Position numbers and translations under genes: made by a program | Notes under the pieces: model-generated | The model's input: the letters and a program-made list of their open reading frames with translations, nothing else | Databases searched by the model: none | What the model was told of the DNA's origin: nothing | Assembly: GCF_023716565.1 (NCBI RefSeq) | Contig: NZ_CP071848.1 | Coordinates: 2,170,001 to 2,234,000 of the forward strand | DNA from: Vibrio sp. SCSIO 43136 | GTDB lineage: Bacteria; Pseudomonadota; Gammaproteobacteria; Enterobacterales; Vibrionaceae | DNA length: 64,000 nucleotides | Reading direction: 5' to 3' | Shown: positions 42,292 to 51,410 of the stretch, one piece after another | Layout: the number at the start of each line of letters is the position of its first letter | Numbering within the stretch: the stretch's first letter is position 1

Positions 42292-43266
42292 CTACCGAGC
42301 AACAATCCTATCCGCCAAGTGGCTAACCGCAGTGGCAAAGTAGAACGAACGATTCCACTTCATCAATACCTGATAGTTGTTGTAGATAAGGTAAGTACGG
42401 CCGTTGGTTGAGTCTGGCATGATCAGCCATGCGTTAATATCTTCACTTGGCTGAGGCAGTGGTTGCCCGTTGTAGCGGGTGATGCCAAGTTTGCTCCACT
42501 CGCTGAGTGTTTTGGCTTTGTCTGCCCCTCTGCCCTGCAAGTTGGTGTCTATGCCATTTGGCACTTTAACTTGTCGACCCCAAGTATATTTGTCATCCCA
42601 ACCAGATTTAGCGAGGTAGTTTGCCGTTGAGGCGAAGACATCGGCTTTGGTTTGCCAGATGTTTTTCTTGCCATCACCGTTACCGTCGGCGGCAAAGGCG
42701 AGAAATGAGCTCGGCATGAACTGACATTGGCCCATTGCACCCGCCCAAGAGCCTTTCATGTTGTCTGGTTTAATATGCCCTTGCTCTAGGATTTTAAGCG
42801 CAGCCATGGTCTCTTTGCGGAAGAAGGCTTCACGGCGGCCATCATAGGCTAAGGTAGACAGCGCACTGATAACATCATAACCACCTGTAAGTGAGCCAAA
42901 GTTACTTTCAACGCCCCACAATGCGACGATAAAGCGAGGCTGAACGCCATACTCGTCACCAATTCGCTTGAGTTCGGTGTAGTGTTGATCGTAAAGCTTT
43001 CTAGCTTTCTTCACCTTCCAGTCAGGGACCGCTCTTGGAATGTATTCATCCAAGGTGAGTTTTTTCTCAGGCTGGTTGCGGTCGGCTTTCACCGCCCGAG
43101 GTTTGTATTCCACCCCTTCGAACGCCTCTTCGATGATATCGACATCGATACCCTCTTCTATCGCTTCAAGTTTGAGGCCTTCCACATAACGCTCAAAGGT
43201 GATCTTCTCTGCCAGAACGGAAGTAGACAGGCAGAGCCCGATGGCAACACTAATTAACTTTTTCAA
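42292..43266 (-). CDS. Lytic murein transglycosylase (MltB family)
   Basis: A 324-residue periplasmic enzyme that cleaves peptidoglycan glycan strands with formation of 1,6-anhydromuramic acid. A signal peptide (MKKLISVAIGLCLSTSVLA) is present with no lipobox Cys, so unlike E. coli MltB it is probably soluble. Key motifs are RFIVALWGVESNFG with the catalytic Glu, GSWAGAMGQCQFMPSSFLAFA, DGNGDGKKNIW, and the C-terminal ITRYNGQPLP / YLIYNNYQVLMKWNRS. It is alone on the minus strand, just upstream of ycgL on the chromosome but separated by about 35 bases, so the two may form an operon ycgL-mlt. Confidence 0.9.
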   Translation of the reverse strand: MKKLISVAIGLCLSTSVLAEKITFERYVEGLKLEAIEEGIDVDIIEEAFEGVEYKPRAVKADRNQPEKKLTLDEYIPRAVPDWKVKKARKLYDQHYTELKRIGDEYGVQPRFIVALWGVESNFGSLTGGYDVISALSTLAYDGRREAFFRKETMAALKILEQGHIKPDNMKGSWAGAMGQCQFMPSSFLAFAADGNGDGKKNIWQTKADVFASTANYLAKSGWDDKYTWGRQVKVPNGIDTNLQGRGADKAKTLSEWSKLGITRYNGQPLPQPSEDINAWLIMPDSTNGRTYLIYNNYQVLMKWNRSFYFATAVSHLADRIVAR

Positions 43267-43301
43267 TCGACTCTCTCCTTGAGTGCAAGGTGACCTAAAA
43301 C

Positions 43302-43583
43302 CTAGCTGTCACGCTGAGTCTTTTTCCACTCTTTATGCTTATCTAATAAGTTCTCAGGTGGTGGTGGTAATTGCAAAAAGAATCCTTCGCTTTCGAGTGA
43401 CTGTTTCACTTTTTCGACATCGACAGTCGCAAGGTCGCGCTTTGCTAGGTTCACGATCATGACAAAAATTGGGGTACCGAATACCTCTTTAAGTTGGCTC
43501 GGCACTGACGAGAAATCATCTCTTTTTGTAAGGTACAGGTAAGTACCTTCCTTTTTGCTACTTTTATACACATAAACCAGCAT
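43302..43583 (-). CDS. ycgL: YcgL domain protein
   Basis: A 93-residue small protein of the YcgL family of gammaproteobacteria, starting [18 protein letters not shown] and ending with [14 protein letters not shown]. The ATG used here gives the family's usual length; the longer frame adds 32 residues that look like translated upstream sequence. In many relatives ycgL lies next to minCDE in the opposite direction, as here. Function is unresolved; structure is known in the family but a biochemical role is not. Confidence 0.9.
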   Translation of the reverse strand: MLVYVYKSSKKEGTYLYLTKRDDFSSVPSQLKEVFGTPIFVMIVNLAKRDLATVDVEKVKQSLESEGFFLQLPPPPENLLDKHKEWKKTQRDS

Positions 43584-43918
43584 AGGTAATCCATTTTTCT
43601 GTAAGTTTTCGCAAGCAAAAGTTAACCGCTTGCAAAGTTTGCCCCTATTGAGACAGTTATCTTTAAAGTATGAACCCAAGATGACGAAGCGGCGAATTTT
43701 TCACCACAATTTCATTTCAAGATCACACGCCAATTTGCACATAATATGGGGCATCTCCCCCTAAATTTAAAGCGATAAGCGAGCAAAATAGTGCGTTAGC
43801 CACGAAGTGGTGATTTAAGCGCCAAAATCGCTATTGATTGCTTGCCCAGCCTTGCACGGCACTATAACATGCTGTTATCTCTTGGCTACGCCAACCCTTA
43901 GACGTTCGAAGAACCACT
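43584..43918. promoter_or_regulatory. Divergent control region ycgL/minC
   Basis: A 335-base non-coding region. The best minC promoter candidate is TATAAC at 43863 with a TTGCTT-type -35 about 19 bases upstream, ending 50 bases before the minC ATG. No known operator is evident. Several short hairpins (for example GCCACGAAGTGG) are present. Confidence 0.35.
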
Positions 43919-44581
43919 ATGAGCCCTACCACTGATTTAAAAGGCAGCAGCTTTACCCTGCCAGTGCTTTACCTTGCAGGTAACGATTTGTCACAAAGTT
44001 TGGCATTCCTTACCGAGAAAGTCGAAACTGCCCCAAGTTTTTTTACCAATGCCCCTGTTGTACTCAACATCGAAGCGGTAACGGCGGAAGTGGACTTTAA
44101 AGCACTCAAAGATGGCGTGCTCACGGCAGGCATGATCCCGGTTGGAGTGGCTGGTTGTAAAGACGCTCGTGCTCGCACCATGGCCGCAGAAGCTGGTCTT
44201 GCAGTGATGAGTTCAAGCAAAAGCGCCACCCGTGAGCAAGTGGTATTGCCGCCTACTAAGGTGATCCGTACACCGATCCGTTCTGGTCAGCAGATTTATG
44301 CCAAAGACTGTGATTTGGTGATCCTAAATCACGTCAGCGCTGGGGCGGAAGTAATTGCCGATGGTAGCATTCATATCCACGGCACATTGCGTGGACGCGC
44401 CATCGCTGGGGCGAGCGGTCAAACCGAAGCCAAGATTATTTGTCACGACTTACAAGCAGAGCTGGTGTCCATCAATGGGAACTACTGGCTAAGCGACCAA
44501 ATTGATAGCGAGCTTTTGAAGAAGAAGGTAATGGTCTCCATGGTTGATGACCAACTTAAGCTCGAAACTCTCAGTATTTAA
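43919..44581 (+). CDS. minC: Septum site-determining protein MinC
   Basis: A 220-residue division inhibitor. The N-terminal domain (about 1-100) acts on FtsZ polymers; the C-terminal beta-helix (about 120-218) dimerises and binds MinD and shows [30 protein letters not shown], the family signature. At the cell poles MinCD blocks FtsZ rings so that division happens at mid-cell. First gene of minCDE; the MinD gene begins 18 bases later. Confidence 0.96.
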   Translation: MSPTTDLKGSSFTLPVLYLAGNDLSQSLAFLTEKVETAPSFFTNAPVVLNIEAVTAEVDFKALKDGVLTAGMIPVGVAGCKDARARTMAAEAGLAVMSSSKSATREQVVLPPTKVIRTPIRSGQQIYAKDCDLVILNHVSAGAEVIADGSIHIHGTLRGRAIAGASGQTEAKIICHDLQAELVSINGNYWLSDQIDSELLKKKVMVSMVDDQLKLETLSI

Positions 44582-44599
44582 ACTAAAGGAATCTATACG

Positions 44600-45412
44600 A
44601 TGGCACGCATTATTGTTGTTACATCAGGTAAAGGCGGCGTGGGTAAAACCACTTCTAGTGCTGCTATTGCCTCTGGCCTTGCCCTTAAAGGTAAGAAAAC
44701 TGCGGTAATCGATTTTGATATCGGTCTACGTAACCTTGATTTGATCATGGGCTGTGAGCGCCGCGTTGTTTATGATTTCGTTAATGTTATTAATGGTGAA
44801 GCGACGCTGAACCAAGCGCTGATCAAAGATAAGCGCAACGAAAACCTATACATCATGCCAGCATCGCAAACTCGCGATAAAGACGCACTGACTCGTGAAG
44901 GTGTAGAGCGTGTGCTTAACGAGCTCGATGAAATGGGCTTTGAGTTCATCATCTGTGACTCACCAGCCGGTATTGAGCAAGGCGCTCTGATGGCACTGTA
45001 CTTCGCTGATGAAGCGATTGTGACCACCAACCCAGAGGTTTCTTCGGTTCGAGATTCTGACCGTATCCTTGGCATCTTGGATTCTAAGAGCCGCCGCGCT
45101 GAGCAAGGTATGGAGCCAGTTAAGCAGCACCTGCTTCTTACACGCTACAACCCAGCTCGTGTTACCGCTGGCGAAATGCTAAGTGTTGAAGATGTTGAAG
45201 AGATCCTTCACATCAGCCTGCTGGGTGTTATCCCTGAAAGCCAAGCGGTACTTAACGCATCAAACAAAGGTGTGCCAGTTATCTTTGACGAAGAGTCAGA
45301 CGCAGGTCTTGCCTATGCTGATGCAGTAGAGCGCCTGTTAGGTGAGCAAGTGGATTTTCGCTTCCTGACCGAGCAAAAGAAAGGCATCTTCCAACGTCTA
45401 TTCGGGGGTTAA
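44600..45412 (+). CDS. minD: Septum site-determining ATPase MinD
   Basis: A 270-residue ParA-superfamily ATPase. The deviant Walker A is SGKGGVGKTTSSA; DFDIGLRNLDLIMG and DSPAGIEQGA follow. The C-terminal amphipathic helix for membrane binding is QKKGIFQRLFGG. ATP-bound MinD dimerises on the membrane, recruits MinC, and is released by MinE. AAGGA lies before the ATG. Confidence 0.97.
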   Translation: MARIIVVTSGKGGVGKTTSSAAIASGLALKGKKTAVIDFDIGLRNLDLIMGCERRVVYDFVNVINGEATLNQALIKDKRNENLYIMPASQTRDKDALTREGVERVLNELDEMGFEFIICDSPAGIEQGALMALYFADEAIVTTNPEVSSVRDSDRILGILDSKSRRAEQGMEPVKQHLLLTRYNPARVTAGEMLSVEDVEEILHISLLGVIPESQAVLNASNKGVPVIFDEESDAGLAYADAVERLLGEQVDFRFLTEQKKGIFQRLFGG

Positions 45413-45418
45413 TCGATA

Positions 45419-45685
45419 ATGTCACTACTGGAATTTTTCCGCCCAGCTAAGAAAGCTTCGGCAAACGTTGCAAAAGAGCGTCTGCAAATTATCGTGGCTG
45501 AGCGACGTCGTGAAGGCCAAGGTGCCCCAACTTACCTTCCGCAGCTTAAGCAAGACATTCTTGAAGTGCTGAAGAAATACGTGGAAGTGGACCCAGATAT
45601 GGTTGAGCTTTCACTAGAGCAGAATGATGAAGACCATCTGTCGGTACTGGAGCTTAATGTCAAGCTGCCAGACGAAGAGAAGTAA
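45419..45685 (+). CDS. minE: Cell division topological specificity factor MinE
   Basis: An 88-residue protein. The N-terminal membrane-targeting and anti-MinCD part ([29 protein letters not shown]) is followed by the topological specificity domain ([24 protein letters not shown]). It stimulates MinD ATPase and drives pole-to-pole oscillation. It begins six bases after minD and closes the operon. Confidence 0.96.
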   Translation: MSLLEFFRPAKKASANVAKERLQIIVAERRREGQGAPTYLPQLKQDILEVLKKYVEVDPDMVELSLEQNDEDHLSVLELNVKLPDEEK

Positions 45686-45729
45686 TATTTTCAGACCATC
45701 GTTGTGTTTGAATTAACTTGGTTGTCTTT

Positions 45730-45767
45730 AAAAAAATGCCCCGCAATTCGTTGCGGGGCATTTTTTA
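45730..45767. terminator. Bidirectional terminator between minE and rnd
   Basis: ATGCCCCGCAA and TTGCGGGGCAT pair with a TTCG loop, bordered by A and T runs. It ends minCDE and, on the other strand, rnd, whose stop codon overlaps the T run. Confidence 0.9.
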
Positions 45768-46886
45768 ATCGAAGTGTTTTTCCAACGGCTCTGCAAGCAA
45801 GGCTTTACGCCAGCCTTGCATCACGTCAGGCAGTGACTCCACATCACGATCTTTACGCCATACCCAAGTGATCATTTGATTAAGCTGTTTTTTCGAAGCT
45901 AAGAACTCGGTCGCAAGGCCTGTTTGTTGTGACACTTTCTTCACTTCATCTTTGAGCAACTTGAACAGCTGCTTGTAGTTTGGCTCATCCATCAAACGCT
46001 CAACAGGCGCTGGCCACTCTTCGCTTGGTACTTGCTTGGCTTTTTTCACCAATGTCACCAGCTTATGACCATGACGGCGCACGGCTCGTGCATCAAACTC
46101 TTCTTGCTCTTCAAACTGCTTGATACTGCCAAGGTTATGGCGAGCGATGGCCCAAAGGTGCTGTTCACGAAAAACAAAGTTTAGCGCTAAATCTCGCTTT
46201 AGTGCCTCTTTCAGTCGCCATTCGGCCAAATGCTTAAGCACGTTTAGCTGCTTCGGCTTTAATTGCCAAGCACCTTTGATATCAAGATAAGCACGCTTTG
46301 GCTCGAAATTTTGAATGCGCTTAGCCACGATAAGATCCGATTCTTGCTCAGCCGCTTCCAACCAGCCTGCTTGCTGGATCTTACTGTTTAGTTGCTCGTA
46401 GATTGGCATCAGGTAATGCACATCAGCGGCGGCGTATTCTAACTGCTTTTTGGTCAGTGGGCGCGCTAGCCAATCGGTGCGAGATTCGCTCTTATCCAGC
46501 TCAACACCAATGTACTCTTTGACTAGAGCAGCAAAACCGGTTGAAAGCCCGTGACCTAAAAATGCCGCCATGATTTGGGTATCAATCATAGGAGTCGGCA
46601 TTGCACCAAAGCTGTGTTGGAACACTTCAAGGTCTTCACCACAGGCGTGAAGCACTTTCAGTACAGCAGTATCTTTCAGCAGTTCAGTGAATGCGCTCAT
46701 GTCTTCGATGACGGTTGGGTCAATCAAGGACAAACGCTCGCCATCAAACAGCTGGATAAGACCCAGCTGCGGGTAGAAGGTACGAGTGCGCACAAACTCG
46801 GTATCTAGCATGACAGTTTCGGTGTCACGGGCGAGTAAGCACACTTTTTCCAGCTCTGAGCTTGTGGTGATAATGGTATAGTTCAC
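45765..46886 (-). CDS. rnd: Ribonuclease D
   Basis: A 373-residue 3'-5' exoribonuclease that trims tRNA precursors. The DEDD nuclease domain shows DTEFVRTRTFYPQLGLIQLFDG and the third motif ADVHYLMPIYEQL; two HRDC domains follow (about 210-290 and 300-370). I use the GTG giving MNYTIITT because E. coli RNase D starts at this point and AAGAG lies before it; an ATG five codons upstream is the alternative. A monocistronic gene between minE and fadD. Confidence 0.93.
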   Translation of the reverse strand: MNYTIITTSSELEKVCLLARDTETVMLDTEFVRTRTFYPQLGLIQLFDGERLSLIDPTVIEDMSAFTELLKDTAVLKVLHACGEDLEVFQHSFGAMPTPMIDTQIMAAFLGHGLSTGFAALVKEYIGVELDKSESRTDWLARPLTKKQLEYAAADVHYLMPIYEQLNSKIQQAGWLEAAEQESDLIVAKRIQNFEPKRAYLDIKGAWQLKPKQLNVLKHLAEWRLKEALKRDLALNFVFREQHLWAIARHNLGSIKQFEEQEEFDARAVRRHGHKLVTLVKKAKQVPSEEWPAPVERLMDEPNYKQLFKLLKDEVKKVSQQTGLATEFLASKKQLNQMITWVWRKDRDVESLPDVMQGWRKALLAEPLEKHFD

Positions 46887-46918
46887 AAGGTTCTCTTTCA
46901 TCGGTGGTTAGCAGGCAT

Positions 46919-46952
46919 AAAAAATGCCGGCAACAATGGCCGACATTTTAGC
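46919..46952 (-). terminator. fadD terminator
   Basis: On the minus strand AAAATGTCGGCC and GCCGGCATTTTTT form an imperfect stem with T run, just past the fadD stop codon. Confidence 0.75.
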
Positions 46953-46987
46953 ATCAATTACTTATGTAATCAGGCGTGATTTCTCAA

Positions 46988-48676
46988 TTAAGACGCTTTC
47001 GCACGCTTAGCTTCCGCTTCTTCTCGCAGTTCACGTCGCAAAATCTTACCGACGTTGGTCTTTGGCAGTTCATCACGGAACTCAACGATCTTAGGCACCT
47101 TGTAACCTGTTAGGTGGTCACGGCAGTGGCTTATAAGCTCTTCTTTGGTCAAGCTTGGATCGCGTTTTACAACACATACTTTCACCAGCTCACCAGAGGC
47201 TTCGTTAGGCTCACCAATGGCAGCCACTTCCAGAACCTTGCCGTGCAGTGCGACAACTTCTTCAATCTCGTTCGGGTAAACGTTAAAGCCAGACACTAGG
47301 ATCATATCTTTCTTACGGTCAACGATGTGCAAGAAGCCTTCATCATCAAAACGTACGATATCACCAGTTGCCAACCAACCGTCTTGGTCGATGATTTCTT
47401 TGGTCGCTTCAGGGCGCTGCCAATAACCTTGCATCACCTGTGGACCACGAACTTGAAGCTCACCCACTTCACCTTGTGGAACCACTTCGCCATCGTCATT
47501 AACAATACGAACATCAGTGGACGGGACAGGTAGACCGATAGCACCGTTGTAGGCGCTAGAGTCGTGCGGGTTAGCCGCAACCAGTGGCGCACACTCGGTC
47601 AAGCCGTAGCCTTCAAGCAAGAAGCCACCGGTAATGTCTTTCCACTTATTTGCCACCGCTTCTTGCACCGCCATACCACCGCCAACGGAGATATGCAGGT
47701 TAGAGAAGTCCAGCTCTTTGAAGTCTTCGTTATTCACTAGGGCGTTAAACAGTGTGTTTACACCAGTAATCGCCGTGAACGGGTATTTTTGCAGCTCTTT
47801 GATGAAGCCCGGAATATCACGCGGGTTGGTGATCAGCAGGTTGCGACCACCCATTTCAATGAAGAGTAAGCAGTTCACGGTCAGCGCAAAGATGTGGTAG
47901 AGCGGAAGCGCCGTCACGACCAGTTCACGGCCTTCTTCCAGCACTGGGCTGTAGGCACCTTTGGCCTGCATTACGTTGGCAATCATGTTGCGATGAGTCA
48001 ATACTGCACCTTTCGCCACGCCCGTTGTACCGCCAGTGTATTGCAGCAGCGCAATATCATCACCAGACATGAACGGCTTAACGTACTGTAGACGACGACC
48101 TTTGGTCAGCGCTTTACGAAATGAAATAGCATTCGGCAGATCGTATTTTGGCACCATGCCTTTGACGTACTTCACCACGAAATCAACAATTGTGCCTTTG
48201 GCACGTGGCAGCATCTGGCCCAGACTGGTCAGAACTACGTGTTTGATTGGGGTGCGGTCAACCACTTGCTCTAGGGTGTTAGCAAAGTTCGATACGATGA
48301 CGATCGCTTTTGCGTCCGCATCACACAGCTGATGCTCAAGCTCACGAGGGGTATACAGTGGGTTAACGTTCACCGCAATCATACCTGCACGCAAAATACC
48401 AAACAGTGCAATTGGATATTGCAGCAAGTTAGGCATCATGATGGCAACACGGTCGCCTTTTTTCAGCTTAAGATCGTTTTGCAAGTAAGCGGCAAATGCA
48501 CGGCTGCGCTCTTCCAGTTTACGGAAGGTCATTACTGAGCCCATGTTCATAAACGCAGGTTGGTCTGCAAACTTATGCACTGACTGTTCGAACATTTCCA
48601 CCAGCGATGGGTAAGCATCCGGGTTGATGGTGTTAGGTACGTCACTCGGGTAGCGAGATAGCCAAACTTTATCCAC
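46988..48676 (-). CDS. fadD: Long-chain fatty acid-CoA ligase FadD
   Basis: A 562-residue acyl-CoA synthetase that activates imported fatty acids on the inner membrane before beta-oxidation. ANL-superfamily motifs are [18 protein letters not shown] (AMP-binding), [47 protein letters not shown] and the C-terminal catalytic Lys in [11 protein letters not shown]. Length and sequence match E. coli FadD closely. FadR usually represses it; a half-site-like TGGTC lies about 75 bases upstream (48745-48760), but a full operator could not be confirmed. Confidence 0.95.
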   Translation of the reverse strand: MDKVWLSRYPSDVPNTINPDAYPSLVEMFEQSVHKFADQPAFMNMGSVMTFRKLEERSRAFAAYLQNDLKLKKGDRVAIMMPNLLQYPIALFGILRAGMIAVNVNPLYTPRELEHQLCDADAKAIVIVSNFANTLEQVVDRTPIKHVVLTSLGQMLPRAKGTIVDFVVKYVKGMVPKYDLPNAISFRKALTKGRRLQYVKPFMSGDDIALLQYTGGTTGVAKGAVLTHRNMIANVMQAKGAYSPVLEEGRELVVTALPLYHIFALTVNCLLFIEMGGRNLLITNPRDIPGFIKELQKYPFTAITGVNTLFNALVNNEDFKELDFSNLHISVGGGMAVQEAVANKWKDITGGFLLEGYGLTECAPLVAANPHDSSAYNGAIGLPVPSTDVRIVNDDGEVVPQGEVGELQVRGPQVMQGYWQRPEATKEIIDQDGWLATGDIVRFDDEGFLHIVDRKKDMILVSGFNVYPNEIEEVVALHGKVLEVAAIGEPNEASGELVKVCVVKRDPSLTKEELISHCRDHLTGYKVPKIVEFRDELPKTNVGKILRRELREEAEAKRAKAS

Positions 48677-48792
48677 GTATATACTCCTAAATTCTGGGCA
48701 ACTGCTTTGTTTCGCAGAATGATACTGTATTCGTTTGAATACTCATTAGACCACAGTGTTTGTGTCCGAGCACGGGAAGCTCGAACACTTGT

Positions 48793-49644
48793 TTAAATTT
48801 TGTTAACTACATCGCCAATTAACGACACAATCTCACTTGAGGATTCGAGGTGGCAATGGTGTCCACCTGCGACCACTTTGCGCTCAGAAAATACCTGACT
48901 TCGCTGCGCTAATTGTGCGTAACCATCACTTCCCAACACGACCCAATTGGGACACTGAATATCGCTCACCAGTTGGTTGGCTTGTTCAAGTGTCATTCGG
49001 TAAAGTGAATCGCATTTGAGTTTGCTGTCATGACGCCATCGCCACGCTTGAAGCTTGCTATCAAAGTAACAATCTCGCCCAACGATCGGTGCGATGAGCG
49101 AGCTATCGACCCCACAACTGGCACTGCGCAACGCTAGAGCCTTATCAAAAGTCGTGAGACTTCGGGGCGGCTTTTTTGCGATACGGGCACGACTTAAAAT
49201 GCCTTGACGCAATCGCCCGGTCGCATTGGATGCAGTTTCGGCAAGCGGGCCAGCCCCTTCGATTTGAATCAAGGCGCTGACTTGCTCAGGAAAGGCGGCA
49301 CTATAGCAAGATGCGATCAATGCACCAAGGGAATGCCCCACCAAACAGAGCTTGTTTGGTGACAAAACAGTCAAGAACCAATACAGGTCGGACAAGTAGT
49401 CGTGAAATGGGTAGTAATTATCTGCACTCTTATGGCTAGATGCACCGTGTCCCGGCAGATCAAGCGCCACCAAGTGCCAGTCTGGATGACGTTGATGCAG
49501 TTGGTACATGTTGCGATAAAAGCTCGCCCCATTATCTAACCAGCCATGAATAAAAACGACCGTCTTAGCGGCCGTTTTTGGGTTTCCGAGTTCACTGGTG
49601 GCAAGTATCAAATCTTGCCCCAAGCGATACTGTTGATGTCTCAC
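48793..49644 (-). CDS. Alpha/beta hydrolase
   Basis: A 283-residue soluble hydrolase. VVFIHGWLDNGASFYRNM gives the oxyanion loop, LVGHSLGALIASCY carries the nucleophile Ser, and VVAGGHHCHLESS the catalytic His. Substrate is unknown; short-chain esters are typical for such stand-alone enzymes. The start codon overlaps the end of the slp gene, so they are translationally coupled, which is a Vibrio-type arrangement I also recall from V. cholerae. Confidence 0.87.
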   Translation of the reverse strand: MRHQQYRLGQDLILATSELGNPKTAAKTVVFIHGWLDNGASFYRNMYQLHQRHPDWHLVALDLPGHGASSHKSADNYYPFHDYLSDLYWFLTVLSPNKLCLVGHSLGALIASCYSAAFPEQVSALIQIEGAGPLAETASNATGRLRQGILSRARIAKKPPRSLTTFDKALALRSASCGVDSSLIAPIVGRDCYFDSKLQAWRWRHDSKLKCDSLYRMTLEQANQLVSDIQCPNWVVLGSDGYAQLAQRSQVFSERKVVAGGHHCHLESSSEIVSLIGDVVNKI

Positions 49645-50192
49645 TATTTAACTTCCTGGATCACGCGGCCTCGGCTTGGGCCCATGCTGAAAGTTGTACA
49701 ATGGATCCCGTGGCAGGTCGATAGGTAAGACTCGGTTCTGTCGACAGCAACCCACTCTTCGATACGCCACAAATAATGCCCATAAACATTCATCACCGGC
49801 ATGGTCAGTTCCGACTCGCCTACTTTGCCTTTCTCTACCCCTGCGCTGGTGCCCACGACAGTGATGAGTCGGCCCGCAGAATACGCCACCGGGTCTAGAA
49901 AACCATCGACATAAGCCACATAGCGACCTGCGGGATCATCCTTAAGGTTTGGGCGACCAACATCATCAATTGGCATGTTAACCAGCTCGATGCGTGTTTT
50001 ATCTTTTAAGTTAGTAATGCCTGCAATCACACCACCAAGGCGAACATCTTGCTCTGCTTGCTGAGCTTGGCTAGACCACTGCTGGAAATCTGTAACCACA
50101 GCGTCGCTTTGAGCATTGAGGGATTCAGGGAGACTTGAACAGCCAGCTAAGAAAGCAAGAACGGATAATGAGAATAAAGTACGTAAGGACAT
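49644..50192 (-). CDS. slp: Slp-family outer-membrane lipoprotein
   Basis: A 182-residue lipoprotein. The signal peptide ends with the lipobox LAGC (Cys18). The mature part shows VRLGGVIAGITN, GRYVAYVDGFLDP, YSAGRLITVVGT and MNVYGHYLWR, characteristic of the Slp family, whose E. coli members are starvation-induced and sit in the outer membrane. First gene of a two-gene unit with the hydrolase. Confidence 0.9.
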   Translation of the reverse strand: MSLRTLFSLSVLAFLAGCSSLPESLNAQSDAVVTDFQQWSSQAQQAEQDVRLGGVIAGITNLKDKTRIELVNMPIDDVGRPNLKDDPAGRYVAYVDGFLDPVAYSAGRLITVVGTSAGVEKGKVGESELTMPVMNVYGHYLWRIEEWVAVDRTESYLSTCHGIHCTTFSMGPSRGRVIQEVK

Positions 50193-50346
50193 AACGACTC
50201 CTAATCATCTAAAAAACTGCATTGATTTAATCAGCTTGAGATGCGTTATTGAGAATTAATCTCAATATACCAAAGTTTTAGCCAGTCTGCGTCAGGAGAG
50301 TGTTACAAATAGAAAGAAATAGGCTTAGATAAGAAATAGAGTTAAC

Positions 50347-50640
50347 TCAGATGTATAGGTCAACGCCCATCAGTTTGGCGAGTTCGTCACGTTTGGCTTG
50401 GTTCATCACATCCATATACTCTTGCATCGCTTTGCGGCTGCGACCTTCAGGCAAGTCGTACTGGATTCGAGCGCCATTAATTTGTGATTCGTCCACATGG
50501 CGAATGGTCTGGGCAACCGCTGTCGCCACCTTGGTGGTTTCTGCCACAGGCTGCTTGGATTGCTTATTAACCTTAGACTTTTTATTGGTCTTGTTGGTTT
50601 GACCTACTCTTGCAGGAGGTAGACCCTGAATCGATACCAT
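50347..50640 (-). CDS. Hypothetical lysine-rich protein, 97 aa
   Basis: Not recognised by function. The N-terminal third is basic and low-complexity (NKTNKKSKVNKQSKQ); the C-terminal half looks helical (SRKAMQEYMDVMNQAKRDELAKLMGVDLYI). It has no signal peptide or membrane helix. It lies 65 bases after tsaB on the same strand and may be part of that transcript. I believe similar small proteins occur at this place in other vibrios. Confidence 0.7.
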   Translation of the reverse strand: MVSIQGLPPARVGQTNKTNKKSKVNKQSKQPVAETTKVATAVAQTIRHVDESQINGARIQYDLPEGRSRKAMQEYMDVMNQAKRDELAKLMGVDLYI

Positions 50641-50704
50641 AGTGGCTCCAGTTTATAACTAAGCGGCGTTATTCAACACCACTTAGTCCGTTTGATGCCC
50701 GAGC

Positions 50705-51391
50705 TTATTCGCGCCCCGGCAGCTTTTTCCACGCAACCTTATCACGCAAGTAGACAGGGCTTGCCTCTTCCGCAGACACTGCACTATCCATTGCAAACTG
50801 CGCAAGGAAAGCCATGTCCTGAGCCTGTGGGTAAAGTACATCACCCTGCTCACGCTCAATCGCTAGCTCGTTAAGGGCTGGATAAGCGTCCCAACCTGTA
50901 CCTGCCATGCGCCATGTGTGCGCATCTTTGGCGAGGTTATCCACCAATTCTTGCGGTGGTGTTACGCACTCTTCATCAGTTGCTAGCCAGCTGCCATTTT
51001 CTTGACGCTCAAAACGACCCCAGTACACTTCGCTCATGCGTGCATCAATTGCACACGCTACTTGCTCTGCGCCGTGCTGACGGTAGCTTGCTTGCGCCAT
51101 GGCTTCTAGGGTTGATACACCGATCATCGGAAGATCTGCGCCAAATGCTAAACCTTGTGCAATACCGATGCCAATTCGAACCCCAGTAAAACTACCCGGA
51201 CCACGGCCAAACGCCAGTGCGTCTAGATCTTGTAGGCGAATACCTGCTTCTTTTAGGACTTCATCTACCATTGGCAGTACCAACTTAGTGTGGTCACGTG
51301 GTGCCACTTGGCTACGGCTAATAAGGTTTCCATCAATCAACAGGGCAACCGAACAGTTTTCAGTTGCGGTATCTAAAGCAAGAATTTTCAT
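50705..51391 (-). CDS. tsaB: tRNA threonylcarbamoyladenosine biosynthesis protein TsaB
   Basis: A 228-residue ASKHA-fold protein. [17 protein letters not shown] and [25 protein letters not shown] are signature segments. It dimerises with TsaD and, with TsaE, makes t6A at position 37 of ANN-decoding tRNAs. The ATG is used; a TTG two codons upstream would add two residues. It begins 19 bases after the helicase gene, matching the yoaA-tsaB order of enteric bacteria. Confidence 0.94.
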   Translation of the reverse strand: MKILALDTATENCSVALLIDGNLISRSQVAPRDHTKLVLPMVDEVLKEAGIRLQDLDALAFGRGPGSFTGVRIGIGIAQGLAFGADLPMIGVSTLEAMAQASYRQHGAEQVACAIDARMSEVYWGRFERQENGSWLATDEECVTPPQELVDNLAKDAHTWRMAGTGWDAYPALNELAIEREQGDVLYPQAQDMAFLAQFAMDSAVSAEEASPVYLRDKVAWKKLPGRE

Positions 51392-51410
51392 GCTCAATCA
51401 GTATCTCAGT

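Noticed and set aside
48740..48765. FadR operator upstream of fadD
   Set aside because: One half-site (TGGTC) is visible, but the second half does not fit.
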